40,941 bases of DNA from Streptomyces griseicoloratus (GCF_014534645.1 NZ_JACVQF010000030.1:1-40941); one strand, 5' to 3'; counted from the first letter of the stretch, positions 1-7,695 are shown. The notes: generated from the letters alone by a model not told the origin. Numbers and translations are program-made.

Positions 1-275
1 GGGCCGCGCGTCGGGCAGCCGGGGTCCTGGCGAGAGGGCCGGGCGATCGGACATCCCCCGCCCGGACGAACGCTCCTTGCCGCGGCCCCGCCTCGCGCGG
101 CCGGGCCGCGGCGCGGCACGAGACCGGCACGAGACCGTTCGGCGGCGCGGTGGTCGAGGGTGGTCGCCGGGGCCGGGGAGACGGCGAGCACGGTGGTGTG
201 CGAAGCGACGGCGTCGGTGCCGGTGTCCCGCACGTGCGAGGACGCCTCCGGCCCCGCCTCGTGCGGCCGGCGCTG
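1..275. other. left-edge region with no supported gene
   Basis: No reading frame here has the codon bias or a recognisable domain of a gene; open frames are short arginine/proline-rich by-products of the GC content. The only structure I see is a perfect 11-bp tandem duplication, GGCACGAGACC at 115-125 and 126-136. It lies beyond the 3' end of the minus-strand membrane protein gene that follows, so it may be a downstream untranslated region. Confidence 0.5.
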
Positions 276-1337
276 CTACGACTCGGCGAGCGCCGGCCGG
301 GGTTCGCGCCCGCCGGGATGCCGGTGCCGCCAGGTCCAGAAGACCGCGCAGGACAGCAGGGCCCACCCGCCCAGCACCAGGAACGGGAACGCGTGCTGGT
401 GCCCCTGGAAGTACACCGCCGTGTGCTGCGCGTTGACCGAGCCCCCGGGCGGCAGCCACTTGCCGATCTCGCCCAGCGGGGACGGCAGCAGCGGCCAGGA
501 CACCGCGCCACCGGAGGAGGGATTGCCCAGGAGGACCATCAGACCCCAGGTCGGCAGCATCGCCCAGCGGCCGAACAGGGTGTTGAACATCGTGAAGACC
601 ATGCCGCTGGTGAACAGGGTGAGCGTCAGGATGAACCACGACTCCACGAACGGCAGGTTCAGCGCGCCGAGCAGCCAGTCCACCGTCGCCGCGATGGCGA
701 ACCCGCCGAGCAGCGCGTAGGCCAGGGTGAAGAGGATGCGTTCGACCGGCGTCAGGGCGCGGGCGTGCACGCTCAGCTGGATCGCCCCGACGAAGCCGAT
801 GATGACGGCGGCCAGCGAGATGTAGAAGATCGCCAGTCCGCGCGGGTCGCCCTCCTGCAGCGGATTGATGTCCCGGACGGTGACCTCGACGCCGGTCTGC
901 TTCCCCACGGCCGGCGCCGCCTCGGCCAGCACCTCCGCGACCGAGGCCCCGGACGCACCGGACACGTCGAGGATCGCGGTGCGCCCGTTGTCGCGGATCT
1001 CGAAGATCGCGAAGACCTCCTGGTCCTCCACCGCCTCCCGGGCCTCGGCCGTACTGCCGTAGGGGTGCACCCTCACGGACGCGTTCAGGGCCTTCTCCAG
1101 ACCATCCAGGAAGGCACGGCCGCGGTCCTGTTCGTAGGAGCCGACCACGGCCGTGGGGATCGAGTGCGGTGTCGGGTTGGCCATGGAGTAGGTGTACGAA
1201 CCGGCGAAGAGGCCGGCCGCGGCCGCCAGGATGAACACCAGCACGACCGCCGGCAGGAACGGTGACTGGCGGAACTCGGACCACCACTGTGCGCGCGTCG
1301 GCGGCTGGGCGTGGGCGCCATGGGGCGTGTCGGGCAT
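276..1337 (-). CDS. ABC-2/YhgE (DUF3533)-like membrane protein
   Basis: A 353-residue integral membrane protein. The first helix (about residues 25-50, FLPAVVLVFILAAAAGLF) is followed by about 130 residues of predicted extracytoplasmic domain and then five helices in the C-terminal half, including a LGNPSSGGAV motif before the last helix. This layout is typical of ABC-2 permease-like YhgE/Pip and DUF3533 proteins, whose substrates are mostly unknown. I chose the ATG at 1337, which has GGGAG about 10 bases upstream; a TTG at 1376 would add 13 residues. No ATPase gene is adjacent, so the name implies topology, not proven transport. Confidence 0.8.
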   Translation of the reverse strand: MPDTPHGAHAQPPTRAQWWSEFRQSPFLPAVVLVFILAAAAGLFAGSYTYSMANPTPHSIPTAVVGSYEQDRGRAFLDGLEKALNASVRVHPYGSTAEAREAVEDQEVFAIFEIRDNGRTAILDVSGASGASVAEVLAEAAPAVGKQTGVEVTVRDINPLQEGDPRGLAIFYISLAAVIIGFVGAIQLSVHARALTPVERILFTLAYALLGGFAIAATVDWLLGALNLPFVESWFILTLTLFTSGMVFTMFNTLFGRWAMLPTWGLMVLLGNPSSGGAVSWPLLPSPLGEIGKWLPPGGSVNAQHTAVYFQGHQHAFPFLVLGGWALLSCAVFWTWRHRHPGGREPRPALAES

Positions 1338-1554
1338 CGTCAGGACACTCCCGCGAACCGGGTGGAAGGGCGTCAAGGGGCACGGAAGGCGCGTGAGGTC
1401 GCCGGCGGTGAGCCGGGCCGGTGTCCGTCACGGCGTGAGCCCCGGACCCGGCGCCCGCCGCGGGCGTGATCCGGCCCGCGCGACCCGGTCCCGGACGGAC
1501 CCGATGCCCGACCGGGACCGGGGCGTCACCGCCGGCGGGCGTGCCGGGGCGCGT

Positions 1555-2145
1555 TCAGACGCGCACCAGCGGCGTGTCGACGAGGTGTTCGGCCAGGAAC
1601 CAGGCCTGCAGCTCGTTGGTGCGGACGACGTCGGAGACCAGCAGGTCGTTGGTCCCGTCGTCCCCCATCTCCTGGGTGCGGGCCGCGGCGTCGTGACAGT
1701 CGGTCAGGATCAGCTCGTGCGCCTCCAGCAGGCGCGAGAGCATCGCCGGCACCTCCTCCACGCCGTCCGGCGGGCGCCCCACGGTGGTGATCTCCGCGAC
1801 GTGCCGGGGATCGCCGACCGCCACGCCGCCGAGCGTCTGCACGCGCTCGGCGAGGGAGTCGATGAGTTTCAGCTGCTCTCCCGCGTGCTTGTCCAGCAGC
1901 AGGTGCAGTTGGAAGAACGTCGCCCCGCGCATGAGCCAGTGGTACTTCTTGTACAGGTCGTGCAGGATGCGGCTGTCCGCCAGGACCTTGTTCAGCCGCT
2001 GGCAGGAGTAGAGGCGGGTCTCCATGGTCAGGGCCACGGGGAACTGCTTGACGGTGCCGAACTCCTGGATGATCCGGCCTCTCTGATGCAGCCAGGGCTG
2101 GCTGCCGTCACTGCCGTGTTCCGCCGGCGGCTTCGGGGTGTTCAC
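1555..2145 (-). CDS. dps: Dps-family DNA-binding ferritin
   Basis: A 196-residue Dps protein: a dodecameric mini-ferritin that oxidises and stores iron with peroxide and protects DNA in the nucleoid. The inter-subunit ferroxidase ligands are all present with canonical spacing: His69 (KYHW), His81 (LH), Asp85, Asp96 and Glu100 (DSLAER), followed by the family LGG. The roughly 35-residue N-terminal extension carries few lysines, so DNA binding by the usual basic tail is not obvious. The GTG start at 2145 follows a strong GGAAGGAG. It is transcribed divergently from the Gfo/Idh operon, with a 223-bp shared upstream region. Confidence 0.93.
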   Translation of the reverse strand: MNTPKPPAEHGSDGSQPWLHQRGRIIQEFGTVKQFPVALTMETRLYSCQRLNKVLADSRILHDLYKKYHWLMRGATFFQLHLLLDKHAGEQLKLIDSLAERVQTLGGVAVGDPRHVAEITTVGRPPDGVEEVPAMLSRLLEAHELILTDCHDAAARTQEMGDDGTNDLLVSDVVRTNELQAWFLAEHLVDTPLVRV

Positions 2146-2292
2146 GCCTGAACTCCTTCCGGAGGGAGCTGAAGGGTGTGCGCCGGTGCGGTGCGACCGG
2201 CTCCGGCCCCCCTGCGACAGTCGACCAGCAGCGCGCCCGCCCCGCAAACGCTGGACCCCTGGCCGGCTCACCGCCCCGGCCCGTGCGAGGGG

Positions 2293-2344
2293 TTGTCCGA
2301 GAATCGCTCCCCGCCTAGGGTCTCCCGGAGTGCAAGCGCTTTCT
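2293..2344 (+). promoter_or_regulatory. promoter with LacI-type operator
   Basis: A -35 TTGTCC (2293-2298), 17-base spacer and -10 TAGGGT (2316-2321) put the transcript start near 2328. Directly downstream, 2331-2344 reads TGCAAGCGCTTTCT, which fits the LacI/GalR/CcpA half-site consensus TGNAANCGNTTNCA at 11 of 12 fixed positions. A bound repressor there would block initiation or escape. The site is 24 bases upstream of the ATG of the dehydrogenase gene. No LacI-family gene occurs in the window, so the repressor must be encoded elsewhere. Confidence 0.7.
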
Positions 2345-2368
2345 ACGCCCGTGTCCGAGGAGGACCGC

Positions 2369-3484
2369 ATGTCCCCACGCCCCGCCCGCCGCCGCGTCGC
2401 CGTGGTCGGCACCGGTGCCATCGTCACCGGCGGCCATCTGCCCGCCCTCGGCGCCCACGCCGACCGGGTCGAGCTGGTCGCCGCCGTGGACGTGGACCGC
2501 GCCCGGCTCGACGCCTTCCGGGAGAGCGCGGGCGGCGGCGTCCCCGGGTACACGTCGATGGGCGCGATGCTGGACGCCGTACGCCCCGACCTGGTGCTCA
2601 TCGGCACACCGCCGTCCCTGCACCGGGAGCAGACGGTCGCCGCGCTCAAGGCGGGCGCCTGGGTGCTGTGCGAGAAGCCGCTGTGCCTCTCGCTCGCCGA
2701 GTACGACGACATCGCGGCGGCCGAGGAGGCATCGGGGGCGTACGCCTCGGTGGTCTTCCAGCACCGGTACGGCTCCGGGGCCACGCACGCCCGCGAGCTG
2801 ATCGCGAACGGCGAGCTGGGCACCCCGCTGGTCGCCCACTGCCAGACCACCTGGCACCGGGACGCCGCCTACTACGCCGCGCCGTGGCGCGGACGGTGGG
2901 CCACCGAGGGCGGCGGTCCGACCATGGGCCACGGCATTCACCAGTACGACCTGCTGCTGCACCTGCTCGGCCCCTGGGCGGAGATCCGTGCCATGGCCTC
3001 CCGCCTGGTCCACGACACCGAGAGCGAGGACGTCTCCACGGCCCTGGTGCGGTTCGCGAACGGAGCCCTCGCCACGGTCGTCAACAGCGTGCTGTCCCCG
3101 GACGAGACGAGCCGCGTCCGCGTCGACTGCGCCGACGCCACGGTCGAACTCACCCACCTCTACGGACACCGCAACGACGACTGGACCTACACCCCCGCCC
3201 CGCACGTCGCCCCCGAGCGCGCCGCCGCCTGGCGCACCCCGGCGGCGGACGTGCCCAGCTCCCACGAGGCGCAGCTCGGCGCGTTCCTCGACGCCTGGGA
3301 CGCCGGCGTGCGGCCACCCGGCAGCGGCCCGGAGGCCCGCGCCACCCTGGAGTTCGCCGCCGCCCTGTACAAGGCGGCGTTCACCGGACGGCCGGTGCCG
3401 GCAGGCGAGATCGGTCCCGGCGACCCCTTCTACGCGGCCATGCACGGCGACCACCCCGACTGGGCCCCCGGGGAGCGCGCATGA
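2369..3484 (+). CDS. Gfo/Idh/MocA-family oxidoreductase
   Basis: A 371-residue NAD(P)-dependent sugar or cyclitol dehydrogenase. The N-terminal Rossmann fold shows VAVVGTGAIVTGGHLPAL, and the family catalytic EKP is at residues 102-104 (CEKPLCLS). The C-terminal half carries GHGIHQYDLLLH, matching the G-x2-H-x3-D active-site helix. The ATG at 2369 follows GAGGAGG with 5 bases spacing. Its stop overlaps the next ATG (ATGA), so the two proteins are translationally coupled. The LacI-type operator and the DUF6807 and cupin partners indicate a carbohydrate catabolic operon; the substrate cannot be read from sequence. Confidence 0.92.
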   Translation: MSPRPARRRVAVVGTGAIVTGGHLPALGAHADRVELVAAVDVDRARLDAFRESAGGGVPGYTSMGAMLDAVRPDLVLIGTPPSLHREQTVAALKAGAWVLCEKPLCLSLAEYDDIAAAEEASGAYASVVFQHRYGSGATHARELIANGELGTPLVAHCQTTWHRDAAYYAAPWRGRWATEGGGPTMGHGIHQYDLLLHLLGPWAEIRAMASRLVHDTESEDVSTALVRFANGALATVVNSVLSPDETSRVRVDCADATVELTHLYGHRNDDWTYTPAPHVAPERAAAWRTPAADVPSSHEAQLGAFLDAWDAGVRPPGSGPEARATLEFAAALYKAAFTGRPVPAGEIGPGDPFYAAMHGDHPDWAPGERA

Positions 3485-4407
3485 GCACCCTCCGCGTCGG
3501 CCACGCCCACGGCGACCACGTCACCGTCACCGCCGCGAACGGCACCGAGATCCTGCGCTACGTCTACCGCCCCGACCCCGAGCCCTTCGAGTCCCGCAAG
3601 CCGTACGCCCATCCGGTGCGCACGCTCGCGGGACGCACGGTGACCGGCTACCGACCGAACGACCACCGCTGGCACAAGGGCCTGCAGATGACGGCCAGTC
3701 ACCTGTCCGGCCAGAACTTCTGGGGCGGCAACTGCTACGTCCACGGCCGGGGTTACCTCCCCCTGCCCGACCGCATCGGCTCCATGCGGCACGACGGCTT
3801 CCCCGAGTTCACCGTCGAGGACGACCGGTTCGCCGTCACCGAGCACCTCACCTGGATCGAGAACGGCGGCGCCGAGTGGGCCCGCGAGGAGCGCGGGCTG
3901 ATCGTCCACTCGGTCGACGAGCAGGCCGGCGCCTGGGCCCTGGACTGGTCGATCCGCCTCACCAACACCCGGTCGGCGGCACTGGCGTTCGGCTCCCCGA
4001 CCACCGCCGGCCGCGAGATGGCCGGCTACACCGGCCTGCAGTGGCGCGGCCCGCGCGACTTCACCGGCGGCACCGTCCTCGCCCCGGGCACCGACGCCCC
4101 GGCCGCCGAGCTGATGGGCACGCAGAGCCCGTGGCTGGCCTTCACCGCCGAGCACGACGAGACCGACGGCCACTCCACGCTCGTCTTCGCGCACGCCCCC
4201 GAGAACCTCGACGACAGCGCGATCCACCCCTCGCACTGGTTCGTGCGCGCCGAGCCGATCCCGACGGTGGCCTTCTCCTGGGCGTTCTTCGAGGAGTTCG
4301 AGCTGCCGCCGGGGGAGTCCTTCGCCTACCGCTACCGCGTGCTGATCGCCGACGGCGCCTGGGACCGCGCCCGGATCGGCGCCCACCTGGAGGGGCTGCC
4401 GTGGTGA
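3481..4407 (+). CDS. DUF6807 / PmoA-like family protein
   Basis: A 308-residue soluble protein resembling the family annotated DUF6807 or 'PmoA family', often found beside Gfo/Idh dehydrogenases and LacI regulators. Visible conserved blocks include RPNDHRWHKGL near residue 58, GRGYLPLPDRIG, and a C-terminal HPSHWFVR ... FSWAFFEEFELPPGE. The histidine- and tryptophan-rich first block may bind metal or sugar (inference). The 'PmoA' label does not mean methane monooxygenase: there are no membrane helices. It overlaps the dehydrogenase by 4 bases and the cupin start by 4 bases, so it should be made in fixed proportion with both. Confidence 0.85.
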   Translation: MSTLRVGHAHGDHVTVTAANGTEILRYVYRPDPEPFESRKPYAHPVRTLAGRTVTGYRPNDHRWHKGLQMTASHLSGQNFWGGNCYVHGRGYLPLPDRIGSMRHDGFPEFTVEDDRFAVTEHLTWIENGGAEWAREERGLIVHSVDEQAGAWALDWSIRLTNTRSAALAFGSPTTAGREMAGYTGLQWRGPRDFTGGTVLAPGTDAPAAELMGTQSPWLAFTAEHDETDGHSTLVFAHAPENLDDSAIHPSHWFVRAEPIPTVAFSWAFFEEFELPPGESFAYRYRVLIADGAWDRARIGAHLEGLPW

Positions 4408-5156
4408 CCGACCCCCTGCCCGGCGCCGTCGGGCTGTCCCACCTCAGCCCCTACGACTGGGAGGCCGCCGACGGCGTGTGCGGCGGCAGCCCGCACCTGC
4501 ACCTGGTGTGCACGGAGGCGTACGTCGTCACCGGTGGGCGCGGCGCGGTGCAGACGCTGAGCCCCGACGGCCACCGGGACATCCCCCTGGAGCCGGGCTC
4601 CGTCGCCTGGTTCACCCCGGGCACCGTGCACCGCATGGTGCAGGGCGGCGACCTGCGCGTCACGGTGCTGATGCAGAACGGCGGACTGCCCGAGGCCGGC
4701 GACGCCGTCCTCACGTTTCCGCCGGAGGTGCTCGCCGACCCCGAGGAGTACGCCGCTGCGGCCGCGCTGCCGCCCGGCACGGGGCCGGAGGTCCGGGCGG
4801 CGGCCCGGCGCCGCAGGGACCTCGCCGTCGAGGGCTACCTCGCCCTGCGCGAGGCACTGCTCGCCGGCGACAGCGGCCCGTACCGGGAGTTCCAGCGGGC
4901 CGCCGCCCGCCTGGTGCGCGACCGGGTGCCGGCCTGGCGCGCGCTGTGGCGGGCGGGTGCTGCGGCCGCCGCGGAGCGCACCGGGGCCCAGCTCGACGCG
5001 CTGGCGGACGGCGAGCCGGCGTACCTCGACGAGGCGACCGCGCACCGGGCCGCGCCCGTCCGGCGCGGCGGCTACGGCATGTGCGGGTTCCGCGACGAGT
5101 ACGCGTGGCCGGGAGGCGCGTCGCCGGGAAACGCGTCGCCGTACGACGGGGATTGA
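4404..5156 (+). CDS. cupin-domain protein
   Basis: A 250-residue protein with an N-terminal cupin barrel: HLHLVCTEAYVVTGGRG, then EPGSVAWFTPGTVHRMVQGG, the second cupin motif with its conserved histidine. The rest is an alanine/arginine-rich helical part ending in a MCGFRDEYAW segment. The GTG at 4404 overlaps the previous TGA (GTGA) and follows GGAGGGG at 4389-4395; a GTG at 4401 is equally possible. As last gene of the dehydrogenase/DUF6807 operon it could be a metal-dependent sugar isomerase, epimerase or binding protein. The enzymatic role is unknown. Confidence 0.85.
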   Translation: MTDPLPGAVGLSHLSPYDWEAADGVCGGSPHLHLVCTEAYVVTGGRGAVQTLSPDGHRDIPLEPGSVAWFTPGTVHRMVQGGDLRVTVLMQNGGLPEAGDAVLTFPPEVLADPEEYAAAAALPPGTGPEVRAAARRRRDLAVEGYLALREALLAGDSGPYREFQRAAARLVRDRVPAWRALWRAGAAAAAERTGAQLDALADGEPAYLDEATAHRAAPVRRGGYGMCGFRDEYAWPGGASPGNASPYDGD

Positions 5157-5261
5157 CGTCCGTTCACGTTCTGGATCTCTCCAACATCGGAGATTTCACG
5201 GGTCGTTGGCGTGACGGAGGTGTGAAGACCCTGTCCGGATGCGCATCCTTTTGACATGAAC

Positions 5262-5286
5262 CTGCGGCCCGAGGGGCGGGCCGCAG
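5262..5286 (+). promoter_or_regulatory. perfect GC hairpin just upstream of the phospholipase ribosome site
   Basis: CTGCGGCCCG (5262-5271) and CGGGCCGCAG (5277-5286) are exact inverted repeats around a 5-base loop. There is no T-run, so it is not a canonical terminator for the upstream operon, although it could still act as one in this GC-rich genome. It ends 6 bases before the GGAGG (5293-5297) of the phospholipase gene, where a structure could stabilise the leader or modulate ribosome access. A TTGACA lies directly 5' of it (5251-5256) without a matching -10. Confidence 0.6.
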
Positions 5287-5303
5287 CCTCATGGAGGTGT
5301 GGG

Positions 5304-5756
5304 ATGCACCGAAGACTCGCCACCGGACTCGCCGCCTCGGCGCTCGCCGTGACCACCGTCGTCGCCACCGCGGCGACCGCCGACGCCGCTCCCGCCGACA
5401 AGCCGCAGGTGCTCGCGAGCTGGACCCAGACCAGCGTGTCGAGCTACAACGCCTGGACCGCGGCGCGGGCGAACCAGGCCGCCTGGTCGGCCTACGGGTT
5501 CGACTGGTCCACCGACTACTGCTCCTCCTCGCCGGACAACCCCTTCGGCTTCCCCTTCAGCACCTCCTGTGCGCGGCACGACTTCGGCTACCGCAACTAC
5601 AAGGCCATGGGCACCTTCAGCGCCAACAAGTCCCGCCTCGACAGCGCCTTCTACGAGGACCTCAAGCGCGTCTGCGCCGGCTACGGCGGCGCCACGAAGA
5701 CCGCCTGCAACAGCACGGCGTGGACGTACTACCAGGCCGTACGAGCCTTCGGCTGA
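5304..5756 (+). CDS. secreted phospholipase A2
   Basis: A 150-residue preprotein with a Sec signal peptide (MHRRLATG..., hydrophobic to about residue 24, cleavage after TADA at 28) giving a 122-residue mature enzyme. It hydrolyses the sn-2 ester of phospholipids outside the cell, with calcium. The CARHDFGYRN motif supplies His92/Asp93, which become His64/Asp65 in mature numbering, as in the Streptomyces violaceoruber enzyme; Asp71 (mature 43) and Asp113 (mature 85) also match its calcium and catalytic-network residues. Cys73/89 and Cys124/135 fit its two disulfides. The ATG follows GGAGG by 6 bases. Confidence 0.96.
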   Translation: MHRRLATGLAASALAVTTVVATAATADAAPADKPQVLASWTQTSVSSYNAWTAARANQAAWSAYGFDWSTDYCSSSPDNPFGFPFSTSCARHDFGYRNYKAMGTFSANKSRLDSAFYEDLKRVCAGYGGATKTACNSTAWTYYQAVRAFG

Positions 5757-5807
5757 CGGCCGGTCCGGGCAAGGGCCCCGCCGCGACCCGCCACAGGTCC
5801 GCGCCTC

Positions 5808-6476
5808 CTACACGGGCGAGGGCGGGGCCGGGCAGGCCGCCGGGGTCCTCGGCGACGAGGCGGTCGCGGCGGCCAGCGCCGCGGCCGCGCCCGCCACGCC
5901 GACGACGGCGCCCGCCGCCACGTCGCCGGGGTAGTGCACGCCGGTGTGGACGCGGGAGTAGCCGACGGCGCTCGCCAGCGCACCGAGCGGTACGGCCGCG
6001 GCGGGGAGGACGACACCGACGGCGGTGGCGAACGCGACCGCCGAGGCCGTGTGGCCCGACGGGAACGACGCCGAGGTGGGCATCGGCACATGCCGGTCCA
6101 CGGTCACGCGGGCCGCCTCCCGGTCGGGCCGGGGCCTGCGCACCAGGCGCTTGCCGAGCAGGTTGGCGCAGGCCGAGGCCACGGCGACGGCCCCGACGCC
6201 GACGGCCGCGGCCCGGCGCGGCCGCGCCCCGCCCAGGGCGAGCGCGGCGGCGATCCCGAGCCAGAGTTTCGAGTGGTCGGCGGCGTGCGACAGCCTGCGC
6301 AGGGCCCGGTCGAGCATGGGCGTGGGCGTCGCGGCCACCGCCGCGTACAGGGCGCCGTCCACGGCACGGAGATCACCGAGTACGGCGGCGAGGGCCCGCC
6401 GGCGGGAGCGTACGGGCCGGGCGGCCGGGGCGAGCGGGCCGGCGGTGTTCCCGTCGGCGTCGGTCGGTTCGGTCAT
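5808..6476 (-). CDS. PAP2-family phosphatase
   Basis: A 222-residue membrane phosphatase with all three PAP2 signatures: KRLVRRPRP (K-x6-RP), PSGH in FPSGHTAS, and SRVHTGVHYPGD (SR-x5-H-x3-D). Hydrophobic helices surround them, as in lipid phosphate or undecaprenyl-pyrophosphate phosphatases that act at the outer face of the membrane. The ATG at 6476 has GGAGAGGGAG upstream. The frame stays open for about 270 more codons upstream, but that stretch is a proline/arginine-rich readout of the repeat region and is not part of the gene. Convergent with the phospholipase gene, 51 bp apart. Confidence 0.92.
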   Translation of the reverse strand: MTEPTDADGNTAGPLAPAARPVRSRRRALAAVLGDLRAVDGALYAAVAATPTPMLDRALRRLSHAADHSKLWLGIAAALALGGARPRRAAAVGVGAVAVASACANLLGKRLVRRPRPDREAARVTVDRHVPMPTSASFPSGHTASAVAFATAVGVVLPAAAVPLGALASAVGYSRVHTGVHYPGDVAAGAVVGVAGAAAALAAATASSPRTPAACPAPPSPV

Positions 6477-6570
6477 GGGCTCCCTCTCCGCGGGCGGTGC
6501 GGGCCGTGACGGGGCCGGCGTCGCGGGCACCGCCTCCGTGAGCGTGCCGCTCCATTCCGCCGGGCCGCCC

Positions 6571-6920
6571 GCGTCCGTGCGCGCCCCGCCGCCGAACCAG
6601 CGTCGTCCGTGCGCGGCTGTTCGGCGCTCTGGCGGGGCCCGTTCGGGGGAGGGCGTGTGATCGCGGGGCCGGCTGTGTGGCGTGCGGAGGCGCGTGGGCG
6701 TGCGGGGCTGGCCGATGCGCGTTGGGGGCCGGTCGGATCGGGCCCGTGGGGTCGCTCGCGTCCGTGTGTGCCCCGTCGCCCGGACCAGGTCGTCCGTGCG
6801 CGGCTGTTCGGCGCTTTGGCGGGGCCCGTTCGGGCGAGGGTGTGGGCCCGGGGTGTCGGCTGTGTGGCGTGTGGAGTCGCGTGGGAGGGGCCGACGACGC
6901 TCGTGGGGGCCGGTCCGGCG
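6571..6920. repeat. imperfect 187-bp tandem duplication, non-coding
   Basis: Two adjacent copies begin at about 6571 and 6758. The best conserved block, CGTCCGTGCGCGGCTGTTCG, starts at 6604 and again at 6791, giving a period of 187; further matching blocks include GGCGGGGCCCGTTCGGG and GGCTGTGTGGCGTG. Toward the 3' end the second copy is about 6 bases shorter. The plus strand is very G-rich and relatively T-rich, unlike flanking genes, and no frame looks coding. It sits between the PAP2 gene and the pseudogene remnants. Confidence 0.75.
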
Positions 6921-6946
6921 GCTCGTCAGATTCGGCACGCTCTGCG

Positions 6947-7209
6947 TTACCGACGCAGCAGCAGGCCCAGGTACACCCCGCCGACCACCGCCGTGACCAC
7001 GCCGACGGGCAGTTGGGTCGTCTCGTGCAGGCGCTGGGAGGCGAAGTCGGCGGTGACTCCAGGAGGGCGCCGGTGCAGGCCGCCCCGAGCAGGTGGCGAC
7101 CGCGGCGGCCGGCCCGGGCCAGTTGCGGGGCGATGAGCGCCACGAACGGGACCGGGCCGGCCGCCGCGGTCGCCACCGCGCAGGCCGCCGTCGCCAGAAG
7201 CGGCACCGC
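6947..7209 (-). pseudogene. remnant of a FecCD-family siderophore ABC permease
   Basis: Only the C-terminal quarter of a ferric-siderophore permease is left, split over two frames. The upstream part reads VPLLATAACAVATAAAGPVP then FVALIAPQLAR and GALLE, matching the family block G-PI-FVGL-PH-R. After a frameshift near 7055-7062 it continues GVTADFASQRL, then ELPVGVVTALVG-like TTQLPVGVVTAVVG, and ends with LLLRR and TAA at 6947, the usual family terminus. No start, N-terminal helices or partner genes remain. It is dead as a transporter gene and abuts the monooxygenase remnant on the other strand. Confidence 0.75.
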
Positions 7210-7227
7210 CGTCCGGGTGCGCTGCAC

Positions 7228-7590
7228 TTCGGGGCGCCCTGCGAGGTGAAGCGGTCCCTGTTCGACCACCACCGTTCCACCAACTACTCCGTCGTCGACA
7301 CCTCAACGTCTCCCCGCATCCGCGACGTCCGCTCCCGCCCCGACGGCACGCTCGACGTGGCGGTGGAGTTCCCCCCGACCGGCGAGCAGCAGGTGCTCCG
7401 GGCCGACCTGCTCGTGCACGCCACCGGATACCGGCCCAGGGACCTCACGGCCGTGCTCGGCGAGGCGGCCAAGGTCTGCCTGCGCGACGACGAGGACGCG
7501 CCCCGGGTGACCCGTGGCCGGCGGGATCCACCGCTCCATGCCCGCGCGCCGCACGGCGCCCGTGTGAGACGGGGTGCCGTACGGCGGTGA
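7228..7590 (+). pseudogene. remnant of an L-ornithine/L-lysine N-monooxygenase (siderophore biosynthesis)
   Basis: From 7228 the frame reads FGAPCEVKRSLFDHHRSTNY then SVVD, the core of SidA/PvdA/IucD flavin N-hydroxylases. After an internal deletion it continues RPDGTLDVAVEFPPTGE, then ADLLVHATGYRPRDLT, the family ATGY motif, and CLRDDEDAPRVTR to about 7512. Beyond that homology stops and the frame runs in arginine-rich nonsense to a stop at 7590. The FAD and NADPH-binding N-terminus and the C-terminus are missing. In the intact family this enzyme makes N5-hydroxyornithine or N6-hydroxylysine for hydroxamate siderophores. Confidence 0.75.
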
Positions 7591-7667
7591 CGGGCTCGGG
7601 CGCGGTGCACCCGGTCGCCTCACCGTGCGATCGGCTCCGGCGCAGCCGGGATGCGGGCTCCCGCGAC

Positions 7668-7695
7668 TTGACTCGGTACCCCCGGGGGGTATGCT
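7668..7695 (+). promoter_or_regulatory. promoter with CsoR-like copper operator in the spacer
   Basis: TTGACT (7668-7673), a 16-base spacer and TATGCT (7690-7695) form a good housekeeping-type promoter. The spacer and start of the -10 are occupied by a perfect inverted repeat, TACCCCCGGGGGGTA (7677-7691). The G-tract/C-tract form with terminal TA resembles operators of CsoR-family copper-sensing repressors in actinobacteria. Binding there would occlude RNA polymerase until Cu(I) releases the repressor. No CsoR gene is in the window. The downstream gene starts at 7773, leaving a leader of about 70 bases. Confidence 0.72.

Noticed and set aside
2146-2850. Longer Dps start at 2850
   Set aside because: The extra 235 codons overlap the dehydrogenase gene antisense and have no homology; GTG 2145 has a strong GGAAGGAG.
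3481-4407. Particulate methane monooxygenase, from the 'PmoA' family label
   Set aside because: The protein has no transmembrane helices or copper-site pattern of methane monooxygenase; the label is historical and the family is better called DUF6807.
6477-7283. Upstream continuation of the PAP2 frame giving a 491-residue protein
   Set aside because: The added part translates the tandem repeat and pseudogene into low-complexity Arg/Pro/Thr sequence; ATG 6476 has a good ribosome site and begins the typical PAP2 protein.
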